This document shows, piece after piece, positions 50,585-59,082 of a stretch of 64,000 bases of DNA (the first letter of the stretch is position 1; each line of letters starts with the position of its first letter). The DNA lies in contig CAYHHK010000001.1 in the NCBI GenBank assembly GCA_964356415.1, forward strand, positions 1 to 64,000. Reading direction: 5' to 3'. A program made the position numbers and the translations under genes. The notes beneath the pieces were generated by a model that worked only from the letters and a program-made list of their open reading frames with translations, had not been told where the DNA came from and did no database searches. This DNA comes from JAPLDB01 sp964356415 (GTDB lineage: Bacteria; Bacteroidota; Bacteroidia; AKYH767-A; 2013-40CM-41-45).

Positions 50585-51825
50585 TATGCATCAATGATTT
50601 TATACAATTTATCTGAAGGACGAATTTTGGCTTTTACCGGAAATGTAACAACATCACCCTTTGAACATCTTTGGATGCTGTTGTCATTAACCCGAAATTC
50701 GTGCACATTTTCATTTATGACTCCTGTAGTAGGGCCACTGATTAGTATTTCATCTCCCACGTCAAGTGTTTGAGATTCAATTTTAAATTCTCCGATTCCG
50801 ATTTTGTCAAAATACTTCACGACTTTTCCAATGTATATTTTTTTTTGGGTTGCCTTTGAGCCGTATTCATTATTCCATTCGCCAATTTTCTTTCCAAGAT
50901 AATATCCGTCCCAGAAACCACGATTGAATACTGTAGATAATTTTATTTTCCATTGATCTGCCTTCTCTTTTGAATAGGATTTTTCGTAAAATGAATCAAT
51001 GGCTTCACGATAACATTTGGTAGTGGTGTAAACATAGTCTTCGCTCCTTCCTCTGCCTTCAATTTTTAAAACACAAACACCTGTATCAAGTATTTTGTCT
51101 ATGAAATCAATGGTGCATAGGTCTTTAGCTGACATAATATATTCATTGTCAATTTCCAGTTCGGTTCCGGATTCTTTATCTATTACAACATAATTGCGTC
51201 TGCAATTCTGTATGCAGGCCCCGCGATTGGCAGACGAAAAATTGGTATGGAGACTCAGGTAACATTTGCCTGAAACGGCCATACACAATGCGCCATGTGC
51301 GAAAATTTCTATACGCACAGGTTTTCCGGAGGGCCCAACAATATTTTTCCGTTTGATTTCACGCACAATGGATTTCACCTGATCAAGCGTGAGCTCCCGT
51401 GCCAGTACCATCACATCTGCAAACTGAGCGTAGAATTCTACAGTCTCAATATTTGTGATGTTGGCTTGTGTTGAAACATGAACGGGCATACCTGATTTTT
51501 TTGCAAAACTCATTGCGGCATGATCTGATGCAATAATCGCATTTATACCACAAGATTTAGCCTTGTCAATTATGGTACGCATCAATACTAAATCGTGGTC
51601 GTACAGAATTGTGTTAAGTGTGATATATGTTTTGATTTTATTTTCCTTCGCGATTGAAGAAATATTTTCTAAATCTTCTAAAGTAAAATTGATGCTTGAA
51701 CGCGCGCGCATATTCAGTTGCTCAACACCAAAATAAATAGCATTGCAGCCTGCTTGAATTGCGGCCATGAAGGATTCCCACGAACCGCAAGGAGACAAAA
51801 GTTCTATTTTGTGGTTCTTAACCAT
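50584..51825 (-). CDS. Peptidase U32-family Fe-S protein (UbiU/TrhP/RlhA-like)
   Basis: 413 residues of the U32 family, a TIM-barrel with an iron-sulfur site. Features are ELLSPCGSWESFMAAIQAG, IYFGVEQLNMRAR, VSTQANITN, IEIFAHGALCMAVSGKCYLS (split here) and SANRGACIQNC, then KIEGRGRSEDYV. Cysteines C181, C188, C204 and C237 match the four [4Fe-4S] ligands of UbiU-type members in order and spacing pattern (6, then about 15, then over 30 residues between). This family includes O2-independent hydroxylases that use prephenate as OH donor, as well as tRNA/rRNA modifiers. It is coupled by a 1-base overlap to the ferredoxin gene and so is part of unit 1. A housekeeping RNA-modification role cannot be ruled out; an anaerobic ring-hydroxylation role is speculative. 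Confidence 0.8.
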   Translation of the reverse strand: MVKNHKIELLSPCGSWESFMAAIQAGCNAIYFGVEQLNMRARSSINFTLEDLENISSIAKENKIKTYITLNTILYDHDLVLMRTIIDKAKSCGINAIIASDHAAMSFAKKSGMPVHVSTQANITNIETVEFYAQFADVMVLARELTLDQVKSIVREIKRKNIVGPSGKPVRIEIFAHGALCMAVSGKCYLSLHTNFSSANRGACIQNCRRNYVVIDKESGTELEIDNEYIMSAKDLCTIDFIDKILDTGVCVLKIEGRGRSEDYVYTTTKCYREAIDSFYEKSYSKEKADQWKIKLSTVFNRGFWDGYYLGKKIGEWNNEYGSKATQKKIYIGKVVKYFDKIGIGEFKIESQTLDVGDEILISGPTTGVINENVHEFRVNDNSIQRCSKGDVVTFPVKAKIRPSDKLYKIIDA

Positions 51826-51869
51826 TGTTCAGTGAGTTGACATCAATTTGAAATTCGAAAATATTATAT

Positions 51870-51884
51870 GGAGGTATGACCTCC
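51870..51884. repeat. GGAGGT/ACCTCC inverted repeat in the leader of the U32 gene
   Basis: GGAGGT and ACCTCC are separated by three bases and lie 45-59 bases before the ATG at 51825. On the minus strand it reads GGAGGT-CAT-ACCTCC. It could form a small hairpin in the mRNA leader, or be a regulator palindrome. The GGAGGT piece also resembles a ribosome site, but no frame starts right after it. Confidence 0.3.
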
Positions 51885-51939
51885 TATATCATTTTCAATA
51901 AATATTTTCAAAGATGATGAAACTACACAACTCAAAATA

Positions 51940-51951
51940 TGACTTAGGTCA
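51940..51951. promoter_or_regulatory. Crp/Fnr-type operator, perfect TGAC-N4-GTCA, upstream of the U32-Hcr operon
   Basis: TGACTTAGGTCA with outer A and T (51939-51952) repeats the palindrome found at 10437 before the Fnr-like gene. It lies 115-126 bases before the first gene of unit 1. The distance leaves room for a promoter between them. This links the molybdenum enzyme unit to the anaerobic/NO regulator. Confidence 0.62.
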
Positions 51952-52168
51952 TAAATAGGCGTATGGAATCCCACTATTTTAGATTACAATACCGAGGATG
52001 TGAGTTTTAAAGAAAATATTGTTTGGATGAGGGTGTTATATCAGTCATTGTTTTTTGAAAAGCTCAATGTTGAAATTTATTGTCCTTAAATGGCTTTCAA
52101 CCACAAGATAATTTTAAAAAACAATCTTAATAACATTCGACAATCAGCGATTTAGCTGTTGTATTTAT

Positions 52169-53080
52169 TTAATCATGAGGAATATGTAGCATTACCTTAA
52201 AAATATGAAGTAGGTAAGGGAACAAGGCGTCCATACTTTCTGAAGCACCACGGGTAGAGCCCGGCAGCGCGAGAATGAGTGTATTTCCCTTCAGTCCTGC
52301 AATACTTCTGGAGAGCATGGCGTACGGCATTTGTTCCTGTCCGTAATTTCTGACGGCTTCAGCAATGCCCGGAATTTCTCTGTCGAGGAGTGGCCGGATG
52401 GCTTCCGGGGTAACATCACGAGGCGACAGCCCGGTTCCTCCTGTTAAGATTATCAGGTCAATTTGGTTTTTGCAAAACATCAAAACATTCTCCTGGATAA
52501 TTTTGATTTCATCAGGGATGATAATGTATTCGCCAACCGGTATTTGTAATTTCTCTAGTTTTCCAATGATGGCTTTGCCTGCAGCGTCCTGTTTCTTTCC
52601 TGCTGAAACGCTGTCAGAACAAACAATCACTGCTGCTTTGATGTTGCTGTTTAGTTTATCCATGTATTGCGATTTGCCGCCTTTCTTCTTAATAAGTTTA
52701 AGATTTGTAATTTCTATTTCCTTATCAATCGGTTTGAGCATATCATATATAGTGAGTGCTACAACGGATGCTCCATGCATGGCTTCCACTTCAACTCCTG
52801 TCCGGTAAATGGAGTGTACTTCTGTTTCAATGATAATATTCAGGCCATCTATATGATGACTTACTGAGGCAAATTCAATCGGCAATGGATGACAATCCGG
52901 AATCATATCACTTGTTCTTTTTATTCCGAATAAACCAGCAACCCGGCTTGCTTCCAGCACATCTCCTTTCGGAACAGTCTTGTTCCTTATTGCGTCAATG
53001 GTTTCCTGCCTGCTGACTTTTACGGTCGCCTGAGCTATTGCAAGGCGGTGTGTTTTTATTTTGTTTGTGATGTCAACCAT
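52169..53080 (-). CDS. moaC: MoaC-Mog fusion, molybdenum cofactor biosynthesis
   Basis: 303 residues from the ATG at 53080 (MVDITNKIKTHRLAIA is the usual MoaC beginning; the longer frame starts with a TTG at 53110). Residues 1-150 are MoaC: DCHPLPIE and EVEAMHGASVVALTIYDM, cyclic pyranopterin monophosphate synthase. Residues 155-303 are MogA/MoaB-like: AAVIVCSDSVSAGKKQDAAG, TGGTGLSPRDVTPEAIR and GSTRGASESM, molybdopterin adenylyltransferase. The two steps, pterin closure and adenylation, are usually on separate proteins. It ends the Moco operon, 125 bases after moaE. Confidence 0.93.
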   Translation of the reverse strand: MVDITNKIKTHRLAIAQATVKVSRQETIDAIRNKTVPKGDVLEASRVAGLFGIKRTSDMIPDCHPLPIEFASVSHHIDGLNIIIETEVHSIYRTGVEVEAMHGASVVALTIYDMLKPIDKEIEITNLKLIKKKGGKSQYMDKLNSNIKAAVIVCSDSVSAGKKQDAAGKAIIGKLEKLQIPVGEYIIIPDEIKIIQENVLMFCKNQIDLIILTGGTGLSPRDVTPEAIRPLLDREIPGIAEAVRNYGQEQMPYAMLSRSIAGLKGNTLILALPGSTRGASESMDALFPYLLHIFKVMLHIPHD

Positions 53081-53205
53081 ATTATATTTTATTTTTATTT
53101 CCTTTTGCAATGTGACAATATTAGTCTTCTATTTTAATCGAAAGAATTCCTCGACTAGTCTTGCCTTAGGCGAGAACAGGCGGGGTGAATGATTTTTTTT
53201 CCAAT

Positions 53206-53649
53206 CTAGTGGTTCATTTTCCATGCATAGTTTTCATCATTGAATATTTCTTTACCCCATACAGGAACTTCTTTTTTAATTCTCTCAACAATTGCTGCAC
53301 AGGCATCAATGGCATCTTTTCTATGCGCTGAAGAAGTAAATACAAAAAGACTGATCTCTCCGGCTTTCACTTTACCAAGACTGTGATAGATGTGAAGGCA
53401 GGTAAGAGAATATTTGATGATTTCTGATTCCCGTATTTCATGAAATTTCTCCATAGCCATTTCGTCATATGTTGAATAGTCAATTGCAACTACTTCTTTC
53501 CCATTGATCAAATCATTACGGACCTGGCCCAGGAAAATACTGTGTGCGCCGATTGTTTTTTTGGTGCTGTGTTTTGCAATGGAATCAGCAATGAAGGAAG
53601 GTTGTATTGATCCCTCAATAAATACTTTTTTAATTTTCTTTTCGTTCAT
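53206..53649 (-). CDS. moaE: Molybdopterin synthase catalytic subunit
   Basis: 147 residues from the ATG at 53649, one base after the moeB stop; the longer frame to 53697 overlaps moeB and is less likely. Markers are HSIFLGQVRNDLINGKEV, the YSTYDEMAMEKF stretch, HSLGKVKAGEISLFV and VPVWGKEIFNDENYAW with the catalytic lysine. It adds two sulfurs to cyclic pyranopterin with MoaD. Position between moeB and moaC-mog is as expected. Confidence 0.93.
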   Translation of the reverse strand: MNEKKIKKVFIEGSIQPSFIADSIAKHSTKKTIGAHSIFLGQVRNDLINGKEVVAIDYSTYDEMAMEKFHEIRESEIIKYSLTCLHIYHSLGKVKAGEISLFVFTSSAHRKDAIDACAAIVERIKKEVPVWGKEIFNDENYAWKMNH

Positions 53650-53650
53650 C

Positions 53651-54769
53651 TTAAATTGAAATATTTTGATGATATTTTTTCCAGGCTTTGATTCCACCGG
53701 ACAGGCTGTACACTGTGCAACCGGGGAAATTAGCTCTCAGCAGATTTGCAGCTTTCAGACTTCGAAGTCCGGTTTGACAAAATATTACAAGCTTGTTTTT
53801 ATTTGCCATTGACTGCAGATTATTTTTAAAAATGCTCATTGGAATTCTCATATTTGTAAATTCATTAACTTCAGGGAATTCATCCATTTCACGTACATCA
53901 ATAATTGTAATTATTTCATTTTTTAAAAGAGTATCAAAGTCCTCTAATGATATCTCTTCAATATTTTCTCCGGCTTTGCAGCCATATGAGTAGTTAAAAT
54001 TTAAGAAATCGGCTTCGGTTTCAGGAAATGTTCCGGTTGACCTTTCTAAAGGTGAAACGGCGACTTCATAAAATGAATTGTGCAGTGCATTATAGGTAAG
54101 GATCTTATTGCACAAAGGGCTTCCAAGTCCGGTAATAATTTTAATTGCCTCCGTAGCCTGCAGAATTCCAATTATACCCGGTAAGACACCGATAACTCCG
54201 GCTTCATTGCATGAAATTGCTGATGCATCATCAGGCGGAGTCGGAAATAAATCCCTGTAATTTGTTTTACGGTTGGATTTCTCTTCTGCAAGATTAAAGA
54301 CAGCAACCTGTCCTTCAAAACGAAAAACAGCACCATATATCATTGGTTTGTCCAACAGCACACATGCATCATTGATAAGGTACCGTGTGGAAAAATTGTC
54401 GGACCCGTCAATTACCAAATCATATCCGGAAATTATTCTAAGCGCATTTGAATTCTGAATTGAGAAGTTGAAGGGCTGAATGCTACAATCAGGATTTAAT
54501 TTGTTGAGTCTTGATGCGGCTATATCAGCTTTTGATTTTCCAACATCTTCAGTTGTATAAAGGATTTGTCTTTGTAAGTTGGAAATTTCAACGGTATCAA
54601 AATCTGCTATTCCAATGTTTCCGATGCCTGCTGCGGTAAGATATTGAAGCGCAGGACAGCCTAAACCGCCCGCACCCACAACAAGAACCCTTGCATCCAA
54701 CAATTTCTGCTGTGAAGCAATGCCAAATTCCTTCAATATGATTTGTTTTATGTATCTCTCAGTATTCAT
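53651..54769 (-). CDS. moeB: MoeB-type adenylyltransferase with C-terminal rhodanese domain
   Basis: 372 residues. Residues 1-260 are the ubiquitin-activating-type MoeB/ThiF fold: GAGGLGCPALQYL at 32-44 (nucleotide loop), DFDTVEISNLQRQIL, KPMIYGAVFRFEGQVAVF, and DLFPTPPDDASAISC. The usual Zn-binding pairs are not all seen (a Bacteroidota pattern). Residues 275-372 are a rhodanese domain: TIIDVREMDEF and the loop FCQTGLRS with the catalytic cysteine. It adenylates the C-terminal glycine of MoaD and may supply the sulfur itself. It starts 38 bases after moaD. Confidence 0.92.
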   Translation of the reverse strand: MNTERYIKQIILKEFGIASQQKLLDARVLVVGAGGLGCPALQYLTAAGIGNIGIADFDTVEISNLQRQILYTTEDVGKSKADIAASRLNKLNPDCSIQPFNFSIQNSNALRIISGYDLVIDGSDNFSTRYLINDACVLLDKPMIYGAVFRFEGQVAVFNLAEEKSNRKTNYRDLFPTPPDDASAISCNEAGVIGVLPGIIGILQATEAIKIITGLGSPLCNKILTYNALHNSFYEVAVSPLERSTGTFPETEADFLNFNYSYGCKAGENIEEISLEDFDTLLKNEIITIIDVREMDEFPEVNEFTNMRIPMSIFKNNLQSMANKNKLVIFCQTGLRSLKAANLLRANFPGCTVYSLSGGIKAWKKYHQNISI

Positions 54770-54807
54770 TTAATGAATGCTTTCTTACTTTTAAAGTCAG
54801 AAAACTT

Positions 54808-55041
54808 TTATCCGCCTGAAAAGGGTGGAAGCAAGGCAACGGTATCACCATTATTCAACAACGTATTTTTCTGAACCAGGGTCTTATTAACCGCCATGGA
54901 ATAGTCTATTGCTGCAATTCCATGATAAATTTCAGCCAGTTTTATTTGTAGTTCATCCGTGTTGTTTATTCCTGAAAATATTATCTCAGGTTGGCCAACT
55001 ATATCACCAATTTGTCCGAAAGCAAGTAGTCTGATTTCCAT
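54808..55041 (-). CDS. moaD: Molybdopterin synthase sulfur carrier subunit
   Basis: 77 residues with the ubiquitin-like fold and the essential C-terminal Gly-Gly (LLPPFSGG), to which the thiocarboxylate is attached. It begins MEIRLLAFGQIGDIVG and includes the NGDTVALLPP segment typical of MoaD. It lies 2 bases after mobA, before moeB. Confidence 0.94.
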   Translation of the reverse strand: MEIRLLAFGQIGDIVGQPEIIFSGINNTDELQIKLAEIYHGIAAIDYSMAVNKTLVQKNTLLNNGDTVALLPPFSGG

Positions 55042-55043
55042 TC

Positions 55044-55625
55044 TTATTTATTTTGGGTTGCATTTTCAAAGTCTTTCATGGTATTGATGTTTGAGAAGAA
55101 ATAATTCTCAAATGATTTAATGTCGTTTACATTTATCTTAGTTAGCTTGAAATTTGAAATCATGTTGTGAAGTTTAATTTCGCCGCTCAGAATTAAGCTT
55201 TCCCATTTTGCAAGACACTCTTTTGAATAAACTCCAAACAGCGGCTCAATGGTTTTTTCATGTTCCGGCAATGTTATTTGGCTTTGCCCTGATGATTCTA
55301 TAATATACCTGACTCCATTTGTAGTGATGAATGGCATGTCGCAGCTCACTATAAAGTTATGGTTTTTATCTGTATGGCTCAGTGCAGAGTGAATTCCTCC
55401 TGCAGGACCAATGCTCAATTTCAAATCTCCAATAACCTCCAAACCAAATTGCTGATAGGAGGCATTGCCGGAAACAATTACCAGGTTCGCTACTGCCGGT
55501 TGAATTTGTTCAATCATTTGTTGAACAACGGCTTTCCCGTTTAATAGCATCAAACCTTTATCCATTCCCATGCGTGAGCTTTTGCCGCCTGCAAGAATAT
55601 ATCCGTTTACTTCAGATTTCTTCAT
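55044..55625 (-). CDS. mobA: Molybdenum cofactor guanylyltransferase
   Basis: 193 residues from the ATG at 55625 (the frame goes on to a TTG at 55640 that overlaps the TauE-like gene). Nucleotidyltransferase marks are GYILAGGKSSRMGMDKGLM near the N-terminus and NHNFIVSCDMPF in the middle. It attaches GMP to molybdopterin, a form used by the DMSO-reductase type (nitrate reductases), not by the xanthine-dehydrogenase enzymes in this window. It therefore hints at a nitrate reductase elsewhere, in line with narK at the right edge. Confidence 0.9.
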   Translation of the reverse strand: MKKSEVNGYILAGGKSSRMGMDKGLMLLNGKAVVQQMIEQIQPAVANLVIVSGNASYQQFGLEVIGDLKLSIGPAGGIHSALSHTDKNHNFIVSCDMPFITTNGVRYIIESSGQSQITLPEHEKTIEPLFGVYSKECLAKWESLILSGEIKLHNMISNFKLTKINVNDIKSFENYFFSNINTMKDFENATQNK

Positions 55626-55636
55626 ACCGGATCTTT

Positions 55637-56368
55637 TCAAGTAGTAAATAGTTTTACAGATGCAATCACCAGTACAGCGGCAAGCATTCTTTTAAGTAAT
55701 TTATTTTCAATTATTTTCGCGCCAAAGTACGATCCTGCGACCCCTCCAACCAATGCAATCGCTATCATAGCACCCATTTGATTGTTAAAATGAAAGTCCT
55801 TCGTAAAGCACCCGGCAAGCCCCGCGATCGAATTCACGAAAATAAAAAGTGCGGAAACTGCAGCTGATTGTTTCATGTTAGCCCAATGCAACAGTAAAAT
55901 CACCGGGCTTAGAATAATGCCGCCGCCAATTCCGATCATGCCTGAAAAAAAACCTATTACTGCTCCAATGACTAATGCTACATATACATTTATTGATTTT
56001 ATAGGTTGTTCAGTGCTGACCTTCAATCCGGCGAGTTTTATTACAGGGAAAATTAATAATAATGCCAAAATCTTCTTGTATATTCCTGCATCAACAGTGA
56101 ACAGACCGCCAAAAAATGCCGCTGGAATAGAGGCAATGGCAAAGGGAATAAACAGGCTCCATTTAAAAAAACCACTTCGGTAATATTGAGAGAATGCTAT
56201 CAGGGAAACAAAAATATTCAGCAGCAGCGCCGTTATACGCATGGTGTCCGTTGGAAAGGAAAAAAACGCCATCAATGCCAGGTAACCGCTGGCTCCACCA
56301 TGCCCGACGGATGAATAAAGAAATGCTACGGCAAGAAGAAGAAAATAGAACAAATACGATGAATGCAT
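55637..56368 (-). CDS. TSUP (TauE/SafE-like) anion permease
   Basis: 243 residues with eight membrane segments. Signature pieces are YSSVGHGGASGYLAL at the N-terminus and the repeated IGFFSGMIGIGGGIIL in the middle. Known TSUP members move sulfite, taurine-derived sulfonates or other organosulfur anions. Lying between mobA and modE, it may export sulfite or move a sulfur or oxyanion related to cofactor making. Molybdate uptake is a speculative option, since no modABC is in the window. Confidence 0.82.
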   Translation of the reverse strand: MHSSYLFYFLLLAVAFLYSSVGHGGASGYLALMAFFSFPTDTMRITALLLNIFVSLIAFSQYYRSGFFKWSLFIPFAIASIPAAFFGGLFTVDAGIYKKILALLLIFPVIKLAGLKVSTEQPIKSINVYVALVIGAVIGFFSGMIGIGGGIILSPVILLLHWANMKQSAAVSALFIFVNSIAGLAGCFTKDFHFNNQMGAMIAIALVGGVAGSYFGAKIIENKLLKRMLAAVLVIASVKLFTT

Positions 56369-56374
56369 CAGTGT

Positions 56375-56707
56375 TTATATTGTTTTGTTGAGCTCATTCT
56401 TAAATTTTTCGAATTCTTTAAAAAGAATTTCATACATAGTAATTAATTTTTGTCCTTCTGTTGTTAGCCTTGTTCCGCCACCATTTACTCCACCGGCTGT
56501 TTTTTTAAAAAGTGGTTTCGCATAACATTTGCTCATGTTATTTGCCATTTCCCATGCATGACGGTACGACATTTTCATTTTCTTAGCCGCGGATTTTATT
56601 GATCCTGTTGACTGAATAGCTTCCAGAAGTTTTTTCCTCCCGGGCCCGATCAGCTGGCCTCGTTCATTCTCTACCCAAAGCGTTCCTTTAAGTTTTAATG
56701 ATGACAT
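56375..56707 (-). CDS. modE: ModE-type HTH regulator lacking the molybdate-binding domain
   Basis: 110 residues of the ModE N-terminal winged helix: LIGPGRKKLLEAIQSTGSIKSAAKKM and SYRHAWEMANNM with the following wing GGVNGGGTRLTTEGQ. The molbindin (TOBE) domains found in full ModE are absent, so it cannot sense molybdate by the standard mode. Single-domain ModE forms occur in Bacteroidota and others. It sits in the Moco operon 6 bases before (downstream of) moeA and may regulate it through another signal. Confidence 0.88.
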   Translation of the reverse strand: MSSLKLKGTLWVENERGQLIGPGRKKLLEAIQSTGSIKSAAKKMKMSYRHAWEMANNMSKCYAKPLFKKTAGGVNGGGTRLTTEGQKLITMYEILFKEFEKFKNELNKTI

Positions 56708-56713
56708 GGCAAA

Positions 56714-57889
56714 TTAAATGATCATACTTAATTTAACAAGGTCGCCTTTTTCAAAAAAATCTTTTTCTTCGCTTAATTCAATGATGCAATCTGCCATGGC
56801 AAAGGAATTAAGCAGGTAACTTTCCTGGCTGTCCAAAATGCTTACGCCGGCCGGGTTTGTTTTTCCTTTAAGGAAAAAAGTAAGGCCGGTTTTTTTTCTG
56901 AATTCTCCTGTCAATGGCAGTTTTAACTTTCTGAAATATTCCTTCCTGGTAAAGCTGCTTATAGCGGGAATCACATATTCATAAAAGCAGGAGAGTACAG
57001 CCGCCGGATTTCCGGGCAATGCAAAAATCAGTGTTTGGTTGTATTTGCCGAAATAGAAAGGCTTTCCCGGCTTCTGCTTCACTTTGTGAAATATTTTTGT
57101 TACTCCGCATGCGGCCAGGGCGCCTGCTACAAAATCATAATCTCCGACTGATATCCCGCCTGTAACGATAATGATATCATTTGAAAGCTGATCCTGAATG
57201 GCATTTTTGATTTTACTTTCATCATCATCAACAATTGTTAGCGAAGCAGGAGAAATATTCAGCTGACTCAACGCGGCAACAAGTCCGTATGAATTTGACT
57301 CATATATTTTTCCATCCCCCATTGGAGTTCCGGGTTGCAACAATTCTTTTCCGGTAACAATAATGCTGACTGATGGTTTTGAATACACATTCACTTTTTC
57401 AATTCCGGCCCCGGCAAGAAATGAAATTGCGGCGGGCGTTAACAGCGTATTCGGGTGCAGGATAATTTCATCTTTTTTCGTCTGGGACGCCTTAGGGCGA
57501 ACATTGCTTCCGTGAAGAATTTCTGCATCACTGATTGAAATGCTGTTTTCCAAGGCAATTACCTTTTCCTGCATCACAACCGTGTCGGCACTATCGGGCA
57601 ATGCAGCACCGGTAAAAATTCTTACCGCTTCCATTGGGTTCAGCCGCGTCCCAAAAATATTTCCTGCCTGTATTTCACCCTTGAGCATTAAATTACTTTT
57701 TTTGTCCCAACCGGCATATGAAAATGCATAGCCATCCATTGCAGATTGATTGAAAGGTGGTGTGTCAATGAGGGAATAAGCCGGTTCCGCCAATACATAA
57801 CCCTGTGCCTCTCTCAAAAAAAGATGTTCAACTTTAGTTGATGTGCAGTTTTCTTTGATGAGTGATTTTGCTTCAGTTACTTTAATCAT
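56714..57889 (-). CDS. moeA: Molybdopterin molybdenumtransferase
   Basis: 391 residues. Domain order is the N-terminal MoeA part, with DTPPFNQSAMDGYAFS (the conserved DxPxxxxSAMDGYA), then RIFTGAALPDSADTVVMQE, the MoCF_BD domain with GGISVGDYDFV and FALPGNPAAVL, and a C-terminal MoeA domain. It inserts molybdate into adenylated molybdopterin. It starts a run of densely packed Moco genes, and the 159-base gap to moaA has a short inverted repeat. Confidence 0.94.
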   Translation of the reverse strand: MIKVTEAKSLIKENCTSTKVEHLFLREAQGYVLAEPAYSLIDTPPFNQSAMDGYAFSYAGWDKKSNLMLKGEIQAGNIFGTRLNPMEAVRIFTGAALPDSADTVVMQEKVIALENSISISDAEILHGSNVRPKASQTKKDEIILHPNTLLTPAAISFLAGAGIEKVNVYSKPSVSIIVTGKELLQPGTPMGDGKIYESNSYGLVAALSQLNISPASLTIVDDDESKIKNAIQDQLSNDIIIVTGGISVGDYDFVAGALAACGVTKIFHKVKQKPGKPFYFGKYNQTLIFALPGNPAAVLSCFYEYVIPAISSFTRKEYFRKLKLPLTGEFRKKTGLTFFLKGKTNPAGVSILDSQESYLLNSFAMADCIIELSEEKDFFEKGDLVKLSMII

Positions 57890-57971
57890 TTCCGATATGC
57901 CGTTTAAGGAATAACGATATTTATAAAAATACTACGTACTACTTTTTCCGGACAACACATTGTATTTTATA

Positions 57972-57987
57972 GTTGACATTTTTCAAC
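57972..57987. promoter_or_regulatory. GTTGA-N6-TCAAC inverted repeat before moeA
   Basis: A 5-bp palindrome with a 6-base spacer, 83-98 bases before the moeA start and after the end of moaA. It contains TGACATTTTTCA, two half-sites like those of the Fnr-type palindrome with one mismatched base. It might be a weak operator or part of a small hairpin. Confidence 0.25.
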
Positions 57988-58048
57988 GTTTTTTATGAAT
58001 GTATTTGATGTAATATTTTCCAATAATGAATTACGTGATACTTTACTA

Positions 58049-59032
58049 TTATCCTCCGATATTAATCATGCTCCGGTTCTTAATTGAGATTGCTTCAGAA
58101 TTTTTTAACGATGATGTAAATTGTCCTCCCAATGCTTTTTCTTTGTCAGCTATACATTGTTTAATCAATGGCAAGATATCTTCATTTCTCCTTAGCGCTC
58201 CAAGTATGTCAACTTCGCTTTTTGAGAAAAGGCAATTCTTCATTTTGCCGTCAGTTGTAAGCCGCATTCTGTTACATCCGCTACAGAATGGTTCACTCAT
58301 GGTGCTGATAATTGCAAAGGTCCCTTTGTGACCCGGTATAAAATATTTTTTTGCGGTATCGTTTATTTTATTTGGTAATTTAATGAAGTTGTATTTAGAA
58401 GAAATTAATTCAAGAATTTCGCGGTGTGAAATGACTTTTTCTTTGTTCCATTGGTTGCCTTCAAATGGCATGAACTCGATGAACCTTACGTGTACGGGCT
58501 CATTTTGTGTCCATTCAACGAAGTCGGTGATCTCGTTGTCGTTCACACCTTTCATAACAACCACATTTACTTTCAGGTGAAAATTATTTTCCAGCAGAAC
58601 TTTAATATTTTTCCTGACCCTGTCGAATTCATTACGCTGTGTGATGGTGAAATTCTTATCCCGGTTTAGGGAATCAAGACTCACATTCACGGATTTTATT
58701 CCTGCAAAATTAAATGTTTCAATAAACTCGTCAACAAAAACGCCATTGGTTGTAATTGAAAGTTCAATCGGATATTTTGAAAGACGCTGAATGATATCCC
58801 TTGCGTCTTTCCTGACCAGTGGTTCTCCCCCTGTAAGTCGGATTTTCTGTACACCTTCCTTTACAAATACAGAAGTGATGAAATCAATTTCATCTGCTGT
58901 CATTTGTGTTGCTCCTGAAAAATAGCCTCTCGGTAAATCTAGCGGACAACAATATGTACAGCGCAAATTGCACTTGTCGGTAAGTGAAATCCGAAGGTAA
59001 TCATGAATACGGTTGAATTTATCCTTTAACAT
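58049..59032 (-). CDS. moaA: GTP 3',8-cyclase (radical SAM), molybdenum cofactor biosynthesis
   Basis: 327 residues. The radical SAM cysteines are in CNLRCTYCCPLDLPRG near the N-terminus (CxxxCxxC). The C-terminal cluster that binds GTP is in CSGCNRMRLTTDGKMKNC, and the protein ends in the essential Gly-Gly (MINIGG). It makes the first committed Moco intermediate together with MoaC. It follows the porin gene by 50 bases. Confidence 0.96.
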   Translation of the reverse strand: MLKDKFNRIHDYLRISLTDKCNLRCTYCCPLDLPRGYFSGATQMTADEIDFITSVFVKEGVQKIRLTGGEPLVRKDARDIIQRLSKYPIELSITTNGVFVDEFIETFNFAGIKSVNVSLDSLNRDKNFTITQRNEFDRVRKNIKVLLENNFHLKVNVVVMKGVNDNEITDFVEWTQNEPVHVRFIEFMPFEGNQWNKEKVISHREILELISSKYNFIKLPNKINDTAKKYFIPGHKGTFAIISTMSEPFCSGCNRMRLTTDGKMKNCLFSKSEVDILGALRRNEDILPLIKQCIADKEKALGGQFTSSLKNSEAISIKNRSMINIGG

Positions 59033-59082
59033 CCGGTGTCAAAGTTTATGTAATATAGTCAATTATCAAAGCTTTTGGAAAT

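Larger units (their letters stand above)
51826..52168. other. Promoter-containing gap upstream of the large cluster
   Basis: A 343-base stretch without a gene, AT-rich. It lies after the end of moaC-mog and before the U32 gene, both on the minus strand. It carries a perfect Fnr-type palindrome (51940-51951) and, nearer the gene, a GGAGGT-hairpin (51870-51884). The rest shows nothing I recognise. Confidence 0.7.

Noticed and set aside
53081..53110. Ten-residue N-terminal extension of MoaC from a TTG
   Set aside because: MVDIT at 53080 is the usual MoaC start and needs no alternative codon.
53110..53205. TGACAATATTAGTC before the moaC-mog gene as another operator
   Set aside because: The half-sites are 7 bases apart instead of 4 and the right half is incomplete, so it does not match the palindrome.
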